Below are positions 23,001-33,237 of a DNA stretch of 64,000 nt, in pieces (the first letter of the stretch is position 1; every line of letters starts with the position of its first letter). Under the pieces are notes generated by a model, which did not search any database, was not told where the DNA came from, and worked only from the letters and a program-made list of their open reading frames with translations. A program made the translations under genes and the position numbers. Origin of the DNA: Eutrigla gurnardus (lineage: Eukaryota; Chordata; Actinopteri; Perciformes; Triglidae); contig OY741266.1 of assembly GCA_963514095.1 (NCBI GenBank), forward strand, positions 10,932,797 to 10,996,796. Direction: 5' to 3'.

Positions 23001-25001
23001 GTTTTTGCTGATCTATCTCTATCTCTATCTCTACCTCCTTGGTCACCATATTCACATTAATAATAACTGTTTATCAGAAATCCCATGTTTAAATATCAAA
23101 TGAAAGCAATATTGTAACAACATCGATATTGAGGTATTTGGTCAAAGATATTGTGATATATGATTATGTCCATATTGCCTAGCCCTAAATACAGTATTGC
23201 AATAAATAAAAATACAATTGTATATTCAGCTATTGCACCTCTTGAATGGTAAATGGACTCCATTTTTGTATCGTATTTCTAGTCGACCGATTACTCAGAG
23301 CGCTGTACTGTGTCTGCCTCATTCACACACATTCACACACTGATGGTGGAGGCTGCCATGCAAGGCGCCAACCAGCCTATCAGGAGCAGTTAGGGGTTCA
23401 GTGTCTTGCTCAATGACACTTTGACATGCTCTCTGGAGGTGCTGTAATCATGCCCCCCTGACATGTTATTCAGTGTTTTTTTTCTGTATGTGTGTGTGTG
23501 TGTGTCTTTTTAAGGTTGAGTCGGCCACAGAGGCTACAATGACTGAACTGATTGAGGAAATTTTGAGCTGTGGCTATAATGGACCTGTTAATGTTGAAAA
23601 GAGAGAAGAAATTGTTCGGTATAATTGTTTTTTCACTATGCTGATACTTGTCAAAGATGTTCATATTCATGTTTTGATTTTTTTTACCTTTAACTTCATA
23701 CTGAATTTCTTTTTTCTTTCTATATTTTAGTGCTGTTGTTCTTCATGCCATACTTCGGCTGCTGCCCCTTCTCTCCCAGCTACGTGAAGGTCTGAAACTT
23801 TATGGTCTCGCTGCTCTAATGAGCCAATACCCAAACATCTGCCAACCACTCTTTGTCCCTGGGGTGGAGGTGAAGGTGAGTTAATAAATGTAGGCTTTAG
23901 TAGGGATGTACTGATGCCCCTTTTAACTGCCAATAGTGATTCCAAGTCTTAAACTTAAAATATCAGCTTATCTCAAGTACCAATCATGTCCTTTACTTTG
24001 GCTTTAGTTTTTTTCTGATTATCTTATTATTTTGCTGTGTTTGGGACATTTCTATGTGTCAACCTTTGGGCAGTGGGTGTGTAGCCCACAGCCAGCGTGT
24101 GTGAGGTTGGGACTCATAGCGTAGCAACCAGGTAACATCACGGTGTTTTTATGTGCTGCTTCTCCGTCTCTCTCCTCTGCTGTGTGCTGCTCCTATGCTG
24201 TCAGTGTGTCTGTTTTGACCGACACACAGTTTATTTCTCTCATTCATTGGCTTTGTTCTCACCAGCGCCGCTTGCTCTTTTCATTAACTCTCTAGCTCAC
24301 TCGACCACCACTGCTCTCTCTTTCTGGATAAACTCATAACGATAATTGTTTCTCTCACCAGGCTGATGCTGACTTTGTCTTTGCGGCGTGCCATCCTGAG
24401 TTCAGTGAGAAGGGCTCCAACAAAGAACAGGTGGAAGTGAGCGTTATGAACCATCTACAGGACTTCTTGCAGGAGCTGGAAGCATGTAATTGCTCATTTA
24501 GTTTTCTTCTTGTAAACTCTGTGTACTTAGCTTCTCTGTCTTACACATCTCATGAAGTTTCCATGTAGATTACATTATCATTGTACGTACACTTACTGTA
24601 TGTCAGAGATTAGATTTCCAAATTCTACCTCTCTGCTAGTACAGGTAAACCATGTCCAATATTTAATTTACATGATTGTTTGCTTTATCTGTCTCTGAAA
24701 AGGTGAACATCCAGAGGTGGGTGACTATCCAGGTCACCTCTCCCCCAGTACGTTTCTGCAGTGGCTCACAGGACAGGGCCACATTCCTGTCTTACCAGAA
24801 GAGAAGATAAACTTCAGTGTCTTTGTGCAGTTCAATCACACCTGTCACATCCAGTATGGTGTACATACAGTTTGCTACCCAACAGTCGCCGCATGTAGTA
24901 ATACAATCCGCCTGCCTGTTAAGCATATGCAAAATTATACTGAGTTCAAACAAGTGATGACAGAGGCCTTCCATCTAGGGCAGGCATTTCATCAGGTTTA
25001 G
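16786..25001 (+). CDS. HECT-domain E3 ubiquitin ligase of the giant transposon (one frameshift)
   Basis: I read 17 exons with GT/AG borders and matching phases: 16786-16809, 18334-18486, 18647-18705, 18846-19060, 19173-19248, 19373-19644, 19891-19965, 20517-20558, 20639-20718, 21144-21194, 21492-21697, 21795-21891, 22068-22230, 23515-23618, 23731-23875, 24362-24485 and 24703-25001. The total is 2185 nt, one more than 728 codons. The extra base lies in the A/T run at 18988-18993 of exon 4, where the frame must shift to reach the conserved HLQAGLGRR. A C-x2-C...H-x4-C finger (CPICGQNF) at about residues 309-330 resembles UBZ-type ubiquitin binders. The HECT domain spans about 365-727, with the candidate catalytic Cys near 693 (AACSNTIRLP). 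The closest known type is the G2E3-like fish proteins. It would transfer ubiquitin to unknown substrates. Exon 2 and exon 3 borders are the least certain. Confidence 0.8.
22837..23187. mobile_element. hAT-type MITE in HECT gene intron 13
   Basis: The ends TAGGGCTGGGCAATAT and ATATTGCCTAGCCCTA are inverted copies. The flanks AATACAGA and AATACAGT are an 8-bp target duplication with one mismatch. The interior is filled with GATATTGTGATAT-like repeats and no ORF. Confidence 0.8.
23247..23456 (+). repeat. teleost interspersed repeat (SINE-like)
   Basis: It starts TGGTAAATGGACT and contains CACTGATGG-TGGAGGCTGCCATGCA and CTTGCTCAATGACACTTTGACA, wording I know from a very common fish repeat. I cannot assign the family. 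It lies in HECT gene intron 13, after the hAT MITE. Confidence 0.55.
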
Positions 25002-26108
25002 GTGAAATGTTGCGGTTTCAAATATGCAGTGCTAAATAGACTACTGAATGTTTTTCTTTCACGGTTCAAGTACAATGCATATACATTCAGGCTCAAGTAG
25101 TAATACATTGGGTTAAGATATTTGTTCAGTCTTTCACTGAAGTCAGTTCACCCAATTCTCTGTTCATGGGGGTATTTAATGACCCAGGACTATAGCTAGT
25201 TTTTGATTAGCAGTCAATATGAACAATATACACTGCCATTCCATAACGTTAACAAATTAATTTTTTTAGTCCTGTCCCTTGAGATACCCATCCGGTTACA
25301 TTGAGTTATTTGATTAACTTTCTCTTTATCCTTTGGAATGTAACCAAAAATATAACAAATGTGCGTGACTAATTGATTGATTTTATTTGACATATTTTAT
25401 AAAGTATACATCATTGTTAGCCATTACATTGAATGTTACGCTTCAAACAACATTTCCATATGGGCATCGCACCATTAAAATGTTTTTGTCAGAGAAGATG
25501 TCCTTCACTGTGTTCTTTCCCTCCTCCCTGTGGCTGTGTCAGCTTGACAGAATGAATGTGAGGGTGTCCAATAAAAAAGTATGGAAGCAAAATACAAAGT
25601 GCCTACATCATCAGGAAAGGTGAATATAATTGAGTGTAAAAATTTAGTGCCATTTTGTTATTATTTATTTAGTTTCAATTAGTTTTTTGTGAATGGAAGG
25701 TGGACTATAAGGTGCCAGGATACATGGGGTCCTAGACTGGACTTGTGCAATCATGAATCATCATGAATTTATTTAGTCCTCTGATTGGCACAGACACGAC
25801 TTTCAATGATGGTGAAGTAGGTACACAGCATGTGAGAGTGTGGTCAAATAAATGTCTCTTCCAAAACTATATGAATGAGAAAGGGGATCAATGGCAAGGC
25901 ATAGAGTTTCAATGTCCTCGGTCGTCAATGGACATTCCATCTCTGGCACGGTAACACCTGGGGTGGCAGAGTTACCATCAGATAGCCCTGAGCTCTCCCA
26001 ATCAATATCCTCAATTTGGATTCCCTAAAACCAAGAGAAGATAGTATTATAAGTATGTAGATTGAGAAAATCATATTTAGAGGCAGGACAACAATATCAT
26101 TGGCATTA
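25002..26108. other. intergenic spacer between the two convergent transposon genes
   Basis: The HECT gene stops at 25001 (plus) and the transposase gene at 26109 (minus). Short AT-rich frames occur between them but none has domain-like composition. A shared bidirectional terminator region would be expected here. No clear hairpin was seen. Confidence 0.5.
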
Positions 26109-29100
26109 TTACTCAACTGCCACATTTTCCTCAGACATCTCTGGCTCTCTGATGGGGTGCTGCAGCATCCCAAGCTCCCACAGCTGGTTTGGGGAAAGGT
26201 AGTCGTCTGTCCTGATAGGATGATCATTCCATCCAGCAGAAAACTTGCCCAAATCAGCCTTGAGTCTTGGGAGGAAGGTGTACTGAGCACAGAAGAGATG
26301 AAGATTATCCGAGATGTCGAGGAATCCATCTTCCTCCAGGTTGTGTAATACGTCATAGTAAACGTGTGTAACTCCTGTCCACACGTCCCTCCATAGACGT
26401 TCGATTCTACAATTCATACATACAAAAGTTCCCCATGGGTCAATCAAACTATGTAAAAGAATAGCCAAACAGCAATTCAACTGGAGTAAATGTCACACTG
26501 AAGGGCACACCAACAATAACAAGACATGTCATGTACCTACTTGGATCTTGAGGTAATTTGATAATAATCATTATTGCAACAGGAATACTTCACCTCTGGT
26601 TGTGCACGCTTTTTCCACTTATAAAGCTTCCACGTCCTGTGCCTCTCACAGTAAACATCATCTGGGCAATGCTGACATTTTCAACACCCTGGTCAGCTCT
26701 TACCCTGTAACACATCAGATTTTGAAATTAGTATCCATACAACTGAATCCACAAAAAACCCTACTAAAAATACTGAATCATGGGGCGCTGTTTAGCTCAG
26801 TTGGTAGAGCAGGCGTCCCATGTACAAAGGCTTTGTCCTCGCTGCAGCGGCCCCGGGCTCAAGTCCCGGCCTAGGGCTCTTTGCTGCGTGTCACTCCCCC
26901 TCTCTCTCTCTGTCATCCTGTTTCCTGTCTATCAATAAAGCCATATAAAGGCCAAAAAAATACTGGATAATTTCCTCACACAGGTTCATGAAAACTAAAT
27001 GCAGCATTGAATAAATCCTGATAATTTCATGTTTAATAAACGGCTGACAAATCATTTGTATTGCTTAAAGGATACTACGAGAAACATAATTCAAAATAAA
27101 TTTACTGCAGCATTACTCACTTGTAAGGCCATCCAAATCTCCTCACTCCATCCAGAAAAAACTGAAGTGCAGTACTCGCTGTGTTGTTGGATCCAGCATT
27201 GAGGTACATGATCTAGAGGGTGGAAAACGGACATGAATTGTACTAATAATAGTTATGGGATGATTGTCATAAGATGGACACCCTACCAAAAAATTGTGAA
27301 TTATACCAGCAATATTTTCATGAGTATGTACTTTGTTACATTAGGAAACTTACCTTCCTAGAGTAGCCATCAATGCCACCGAATATCACCATGTTATATC
27401 TGGTGAAAAAAAGGACATGGTTTAATTAAAAAGAAAGAAGCAAAGGATAATTACCCACAAATAAAAATGAATTCCAACGATAACTATTTTAAGTCATGCT
27501 ATATTCAAACACACCTGATGAGTTTATGATTGGTGTCTATGTGCTGCAGGAAATGTGGGCCTTGAACACAGTATTTCCGCCGAACAACACAGCCCATACT
27601 TGTCATTCTTGATAAGATGCCCTCTGTATCAACTCTATGCATAGAGGCCTTGAGTCTGGTCCATTGTACATGGTGGCCCTCTGCTTCAAGACACCCCTTG
27701 ACAATCTGGTATCCAGCATGAGGTAGTCTAGATTTGATGGCTCTCACTTCAGTATCCAGAGCATCATCAGTCATGGTGGAATACAGGCTCCTAACTGACA
27801 TATTGTACTCCTGCATCCTCCTGTAGATGGTTCTTCTTGAGACTCCAAGAATGTCTGCTACACATGTGGCAGGTAGACCTAGATGAAGAAGACTTTGGAG
27901 GTGGTCCTCTGTGACCTGGAGTCTAAAACGTCCACGGGGACCCATGCTCCTCACCACAGATATGGAGGGGGGAGGTTTATTCCGCAGGTCTAACAAACTG
28001 CTCAGTTGTTCGAGGGCTTCACAGACATCATTTGGCAGAGCTACATTCTCCATTGCAGTTATGAAGGTCCTCTCTTGGGTCACTATGTATTCCAAATAAT
28101 CAAGATCAGGAGGGTTGTTGTTGAGGGCACACTGCAGTCTTTCCCTCAGTCTGGCTAAGCACTCCTGAATGACAATGTTCTGCAAAAGCAATGTAATGAA
28201 TTGTTAACATACACCATCAAGTAATGCAACCCATTTCATCAGCTGGTGCTATTCTTTTCTGATACCACTGTGAATCACTGACATACTATGTATTAGATGA
28301 CATTATGTCATACATTAATAGTAGGGTTACTATTAATATAATTTATTGTGGTACTAATAATATTCCAAATAGGAGATGTGAGCTACAGAGAGGTAGCTGG
28401 TAACATAATAATCTAGAAGTAGTAAAGGTTGAAAGTAGTAGGAGCTTTTCATTGCAAACAAATTAAAGTGCTTTACTATAAACAGATTCAATTATCACTG
28501 TGATTGTAAGCTATGGAGTTTATGTCAAGTTGATATCAAGTGTGGTGGAGGCTATGGATGAGGAACCACCAAAATTATGGAATAGTAGCAAATCAGTTGT
28601 ATTTGTTATGTGACCACAAGCCAGCTAGTTATATATAAATGTTACACTATTTTGCCGGATATGGTTTCCTATACCATGGTAACAGTGACAACTCATTTGT
28701 AACTGGTTGGATCGTGCCCATAATCACTATAACGTTAAGTTACACCTTGCTAAACTTTGTGCAGATCACAGCACAAGTTGGCCAAAAATGAATCTCCAGA
28801 AGAACACTGGGTTGTTTTATCTGGCCTCTCCCTGACTTAGAGCACCAGAATGGCGCTTGCACATGGCTTCTTCGATTTCACGGTTTGGATCATGTGAATG
28901 GACCAACTCTCTCTAACGTTATCAGTAAATCCGATCAGCATTGACATAACTGGAATCCCACCATGGACTCTGTTGTTATTTATATTCCGACATTTTATGG
29001 CTGACAAGCTAGCCTTTCTTTTTTTTTTTTTTATCAAACATACAGTAATTTTGGCTTGTCGCAAACGTTTGATTTTAATTCAAAAATAACTGGACAGTTG

Positions 29101-29336
29101 GCATAAGCATAAGTTAACAGCCTAATGGTCATCCCTTCTGCTACTTGTCATGCACAGCAACACTCAGCTGAAGCAATGCTAACATGCTAGTAGTCTAATG
29201 TAATTGTAAACATTATGATTTGTTTATGCTCGCTGACGAAAATACAAAATAGCTATAACATTAACAACAGTTAAACAAAAGCTCGTTAAAATATATGGTA
29301 AACTGCCATTACCGTATTTGTCCCAGCCTCATCCAT
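26109..29336 (-). CDS. integrase-core (rve-like DDE) transposase, six exons, fully open
   Basis: Minus-strand exons: 29336-29313, 28179-27515, 27399-27354, 27212-27121, 26704-26594 and 26406-26109. All borders are GT/AG, phases match, and the sum is 1236 nt: 411 codons plus stop, with no lesion. An N-terminal helical region leads to a helix-turn-helix (VADILGVSRRTIYRRM, near residue 125). The catalytic triad follows: Asp in HIDTNHKL, Asp in RADQGVEN and Glu in QRIERLWRD, with 34 residues between the second Asp and the Glu. A Trp/Asn-rich tail (GWNDHPIRT, LSPNQLWELG) ends the domain, as in the metazoan integrase-core family. It would bind the TIRs and cut and join DNA. A SINE and ordinary introns interrupt it. 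Exon 1 (MDEAGTNT) lies in the right TIR. Confidence 0.88.
26781..26955 (+). repeat. tRNA-derived SINE in transposase intron
   Basis: The head has a pol III A box (TAGCTCAGTTGG) and a B box (GGGCTCAAGTCCC). The tail is a CT-rich body ending in AATAAAGCCATATAAAGGCC. The flanks AAAAATACTGAAT and AAAAATACTGGAT form a near-perfect target duplication. The cloverleaf is not intact, so this is a SINE and not a working tRNA gene. Confidence 0.8.
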
Positions 29337-29827
29337 GGTCAAGCCAGTCTGTCAAGCACTTCTTCCTCCGTCTCATGGCGGGTTGCAACCAGCCAGCATT
29401 AAGGTAAATTACCACTATGTCACGTGCTCAAAAACGTAGGTGCTGATTGGCTGAAGAGGAGTCCTGTGTATCTGCGCTCGATTGCTCTTCCTCAACTACC
29501 CGGATGTCTGTCACAGTAAATTGAATCTGAATTTTGAGAACTGAATCTGAATTTTGAGAACTGAATTTGAATTGTGAGAACTGAATGTGAAAATATATAG
29601 AATCGAATTTTCAGTGAGGATCAAATATAGTTTCAGAGAAACTGAATTAAATTTCATAATCTTACATTCAGTTTCAAGTTTATTGGAATTCAGTTCCAAA
29701 CTAATAAATTCAATTTCAAATTATAGTATTCAGATTCAGTTTTTCCAATGCAATGATTCAAATTAAACAATACAAATTCAAATTATGTGATTCAAATTCA
29801 GTTTCTAGTGGCACATATTTCAGCCCA
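29114..29827 (-). repeat. right TIR of the giant transposon, with promoter and first exon
   Basis: This 714-bp reverse complement of the left TIR carries the identical exon MDEAGTNT on the minus strand (29336-29313) and the same donor. The 10-bp difference from the left copy is a missing GAATCGTTTC-like segment near 29240. Confidence 0.9.
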
Positions 29828-29829
29828 TA

Positions 29830-29947
29830 TTCTTGGTCTTCTTTTTCTTTTTCTTCTTCTCCTCTTCTTCTGAGGATGATGAGAAGCTGGAGTCTGAGGA
29901 GGAACAGGGAGACATTGAACTTGAAGATGAAGAAGTCTTTCCAGAGC
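29830..29947 (-). pseudogene. CCDC106-like gene, upstream half of the interrupted exon
   Basis: A good acceptor (CTTCTTCCAG on the minus strand) opens a frame of Ser-rich (SGKTSSSSSS) then Glu/Lys-rich (EEEEKKKKKKKTKN) sequence, typical of the basic region of CCDC106-like proteins. It stops at the TA flanking the giant transposon. The other half is at 16294-16249. The two halves join one base out of frame, so the gene was broken at or after the insertion. Confidence 0.7.
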
Positions 29948-30569
29948 CTGGAAGAAGGGGGGTGGGGGTGGGTGGACAAGCATAGAGGTGTATAAGGTAA
30001 CAAAGCAAAAAAAGAATATCCTTTTTCAATGCAGGCTCACTCTTGGTACTGCCTTAAGTTTATTAAAGCAGACAACTGTAAGTGTCCTAAAACAGGCTTT
30101 GTTTTATTACAGATAATGGCTTTTATTATTTTGTGCTGTAGAGTGATCCAGAGCTGCTTACTGGCAGGAGGAGAGCTCAGAGTTAATATTTCAAACTTTT
30201 AGCAGCAGCAACAGTGAATGAACCGTCTGTGCGTGTGTCTGTTAGCATGTCAGTAGGGCAGCAGCTGCAGCATGCAGCGATGGCTCAGTCCATCTCAGTG
30301 GCTTACATTACTAGCTGGGCAAGGGTTTATATCACTTTATGAGTAGCAATGTCTTCAGAGACCTACGTCAGGTCACGTGGGAAAACGTTTTTTGGAGGGG
30401 CTTGGGAAAATGGTATTTCTTGCACCTCATACAGTACAAATTGGAATGGCACTAACTAATGCTCGCCTAGTACAGTTTACTTTTAGTTTCATGTCAGCCC
30501 AATTCAATGACAGGATATTATGCAGGCCATGTCAATTAGGTTTCCTAATGACTTTTCTCCTTCCTTCAG
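29948..30569. other. Merlin interior between the two divergent genes
   Basis: This holds introns or 5' sequences of the CCDC106-like gene (minus) and of the Merlin transposase (plus). No further exon is recognisable. Confidence 0.4.
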
Positions 30570-31011
30570 ATTTGCACAAGGTTTGCAGTTGAAGCAACTT
30601 GCCATGATCACTGAGGGGATAGCATCAAGCTCCAGGACATTGACAAAAATGGCGAAAGTACTCAAAGGTTGTCACATTACATACTAGTCTCTAACTATAA
30701 TTGATTAGGTAAAAAATAGATGCTTGATAAGTTACTACTGTAGACAATTGGATTCAATATTGCTACACAATTATTTGGTACACTCAGTGACACATGCAAT
30801 GTTACATAGTCCTAAACTTGTGCATACATATTTATCAAATTCCATACTTCAGCCATTGTTACAACTCAACTGCTAATGTTTTATTTCTTCATTTGAAGGT
30901 GTGCATTGCTGCCCTCAAGCGACTGAGGAAAAGAGGAATGAGGAATGGCGGTCGTCATCGATTTGTTGTTATCGACGAGAGCAAATTTGCCCACAAACGA
31001 AAGGTGGGCTG

Positions 31012-31071
<60 letters not shown>

Positions 31072-31497
31072 GGCAGTGGGTCTTCGGGATGCTGGAAGTT
31101 GACGTGAATTCCAGAAGACCCATTCTGAGACTTGTCAGGGATCGCACAAGACAAACCCTTATAGGCCAAATTAGGCGCCATATAAGACCCAGAACATCCA
31201 TTCTCACTGATGAATGGCGTGCCTACAATGGGCAACTTGCTCAGTATGGATATGGTCAGTATTCTGTCTGCCATAAAAAAAACTTTGTTGACCGAGAGAC
31301 TGGTGCTCATACTCAGCATATTGAGCGTGCATGGCAGAACTACAAGCTGGAAGTATGGCGCCATAGAGGTAATCGTACTCCTGAGTCACTGAAGCTTCAT
31401 CTGAAAATGATAGAGTGGCACCACTGGTTAGGTGTACGCCATTACAATGGTGTCTTGGGCAGACTTTTTCATGATTTAAAAAAACAAGTCAAGTAAA
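30570..31497 (+). pseudogene. Merlin (IS1595-like) DDE transposase
   Basis: Segments read as exons: 30570-30667 (FAQGLQLKQLAMITEG), 30899-31011 (RHRFVVIDESKFAHKRK, first catalytic Asp) and about 31073-31497 (WVFGMLEVDV, then ILTDEWRAY with the second acidic residue, then GAHTQHIERAW with the Glu). These motifs define the Merlin/IS1595 family. About 15 residues between FAHKRK and WVFG are replaced by a (TA)n array, which could be an intron (GTGGGC...GGCAG) or a destructive expansion. The phase between the first two exons is off by one. The element it moved is the one with the GGTAACACTTTATTTGA ends. Confidence 0.8.
31012..31068 (+). repeat. (TA)n microsatellite inside the Merlin transposase
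   Basis: About 25 TA units follow GTGGGCTGTATAT. Open frames of alternating Tyr/Ile across it are artefacts of the repeat. Confidence 0.9.
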
Positions 31498-31610
31498 CAT
31501 CAAATATCGGACTCAAACTTTGCCTCATGGCACTTAATCATGTTCTCTCCTGACTAGATCCTTGCTTGTGTTGTATTAATTCTCACATGTATGCTGCTTT
31601 AGATAAACAT

Positions 31611-32212
31611 CATCTGCTCTGGAACCCTCTGTTTGAGAAGTAATACAAACGATGCAAATGCAAATGTTTTCTGTTTTGTGTTGAAATACATGAAGGAAAA
31701 ATCTCTTGACTTGTCTGTTGCTTTTGTTAAGGTATTTAACTCATTTGACAGTGTAGTTACACTTAATGACATCATAATGAAAGGCACAATGTTTAGGACA
31801 CAATCATAATGGTCTTGTGACAGCTAATGTCAAAATGAATCACATATGACAGTTTAATGTCATGTTATCATATAAAGCTAAATCGTTCTTTAAAGTTTGA
31901 CAGTGAGGTCTACTATGTCATGTTTATGACAGGGTATGTTGTCTTGGCTTATGTCAAGTTATCATAACAAAGACATCTCAAACAATGTCAACTTTGCATC
32001 AAAGGTGACATAATTTACCGAATGACACTTAACGACAACTGTCATAAGCATTCATTAATGTTCATGACAGGTGTCATGTCATGATTATGACAGTGTTATG
32101 ACAGTCTTATTCACCCCCATTCAAATAAAGTGTTACCTATACCTCTCTCTCTCGTTCTTTCCAACATGGCGCGCAAGTTTGCATCATGCTCCTCCTCAAA
32201 TAAAGTGTTACC
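31611..32212. repeat. Merlin TIR, copy 1, with a conversion scar
   Basis: This is a long terminal repeat of TGTCAT/ATGACA-rich sequence, about 99% identical over 450 bp to 33996-34383. It reaches the terminus AAATAAAGTGTTACC at 32137. It then carries 58 bp of Gypsy-B RT sequence (32138-32195), and ends again with TCAAATAAAGTGTTACC (32196-32212). The base after it starts GAGGAATA, one copy of the 8-bp target duplication. Confidence 0.75.
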
Positions 32213-32444
32213 GAGGAATAAAGCTAAATGAAGACAAAAGCATCATATGTGTGCCGGAAGTGAGCTATTTTGGTCACAGGCTGACACGAGAAGGCATCCG
32301 GCCTGACCCCAGCAAGGTCAAGGCCATCAGAGAAATGGCTCCCCCACACGACAAAGCAGAGCTGGAGACCATATTGGGCATGGTCACTTACCTCTCCAGG
32401 TCCGCCCCCAGACTTTCAGAGGCAACAGCCCTCCTCAGACAGCT
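32213..32444 (+). pseudogene. Gypsy-B reverse transcriptase, middle fragment (inverted)
   Basis: One frame reads GIKLNEDKSIICVPEVSYFG and ETILGMVTYLSR, the RT connection region of Gypsy elements, and ends ATALLRQL. It would continue seamlessly into the frame at 8174 on the minus strand (QLLKENNEF). On its other side it continues the frame that stops at the Merlin insertion (RERG) at 34391. It is on the opposite strand to both neighbours, which is evidence for the inversion. Confidence 0.88.
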
Positions 32445-32712
32445 TGTAAGGTGCGGATATAGGAGGAGTCGAAGTTGCAGGTAAAAAAATTGACACTTTA
32501 TTTCCTATACTTTAACAACTCTAAAATCAGGGGAAAGGGCGGGGGAAAAGAGTTCTGTGTGGCGAGAGTAGCCTTCTCCCAGTGGCGTCTCCCAGGTGAC
32601 GCACATCAGGTCCTAATGAGCTCTGAGCGCAGACGCACTCAACTGCGGCCTCTCCGCGGCTCCTCTGCGGCACTGTCCAGGGTGCTGAAGGTGACAGGTT
32701 TGAACCGCAACA
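32445..32712 (-). repeat. 3' LTR of BEL/Pao element (inverted)
   Basis: This matches 8175-8444 in reverse complement, with only a handful of differences. The five bases CAGCT before it are the inverted target duplication AGCTG. Confidence 0.92.
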
Positions 32713-32744
32713 AACTCCGGGCCGATGGACGTTTAACACGTTCA

Positions 32745-33020
32745 TCACTCTACTTCCAGATGATAAAGCAGTTGAATAGGTCTTCTTAGAATAATGTTGA
32801 AAGGTAATCGAATAGAACATGATCTTACTTTTCCATCACGGCCTTGAAACACTTCCTCCACTCGACCCATCCTCCACATGTGACTTTCATCATGAACAAG
32901 AACAAAATCTCCAACCTTGAAAAAAGTTGATTTCACATTTCTGGTACAGTGAGCGGAACGCAACTCCATCAGATATTCTGTTTTCCATCTGTTCCAAAAT
33001 TCACCCACCAGTTTTGCGGC
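32745..33020 (-). pseudogene. BEL/Pao integrase C-terminus (DUF5641-like)
   Basis: On the minus strand the frame reads AAKLVGEFWNRWKTEYL, then VGDFVLVHDE and WRMGRVEEVFQGRDGKVRS. This is the beta-rich C-terminal domain of Pao integrases. It leads directly to the LTR. The catalytic core between it and 15803 is missing. Confidence 0.85.
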
Positions 33021-33237
33021 TGTAGCTCCACAGAGGCAGGTAGTTAAGGAGCTAAATCTAATATAACCAGCCTAGAAGGAGGATGCACAGTAAACCAGCA
33101 GTATGATAAGTAGGATCCTTTCTCATCTGCTAGTACTACAGGACCTATAGGGTGCCAGATCAACAATGCCAATGCATGGCTGAAAAAAGATGACTTTTTT
33201 TGTTTGTTTTTCTGTTGTTTTGTGAAGTGACCACAAC
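33021..33237. other. right inversion breakpoint zone / CCDC106-like intron
   Basis: The sequence runs from BEL into an intron that ends with a T-rich tract and AG at 33237. The stretch at 33058-33105 resembles 15890-15945. No gene is seen. Confidence 0.45.

Larger units (their letters stand above)
16295..29827. mobile_element. 13.5-kb DNA transposon with integrase-like transposase and HECT E3 ligase
   Basis: The ends read TGGGCTGAAATATGTGCC inward, with flanking TA on both sides (16293-16294 and 29828-29829). One base of ambiguity would give AT instead. The TIRs (724 and 714 bp) are almost identical apart from a 10-bp indel, which argues for a young insertion. Inside are two convergent spliced genes: a HECT ubiquitin ligase on the plus strand and an rve-fold transposase on the minus strand. 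The element interrupts an exon of a CCDC106-like gene. The transposase belongs to the integrase-core family scattered through animal genomes. Placement in a named superfamily (IS3EU or Ginger-like are candidates) is uncertain. Confidence 0.85.

Noticed and set aside
26784..26870. tRNA-like sequence with A and B boxes
   Set aside because: It is followed by a SINE body and tail and is flanked by a target duplication. The arms do not form a clean cloverleaf. Called as a SINE.
16423..29699. Identical 62-codon frames at 16423-16611 and 29511-29699
   Set aside because: They lie in the AT-rich repeat part of the TIRs and are identical only because the TIRs are. Composition is low-complexity Asn/Lys/Ile/Leu.
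30794..31364. Frames with long Tyr-Ile runs on both strands
   Set aside because: They come from the (TA)n array. The real coding signal is the Merlin transposase.
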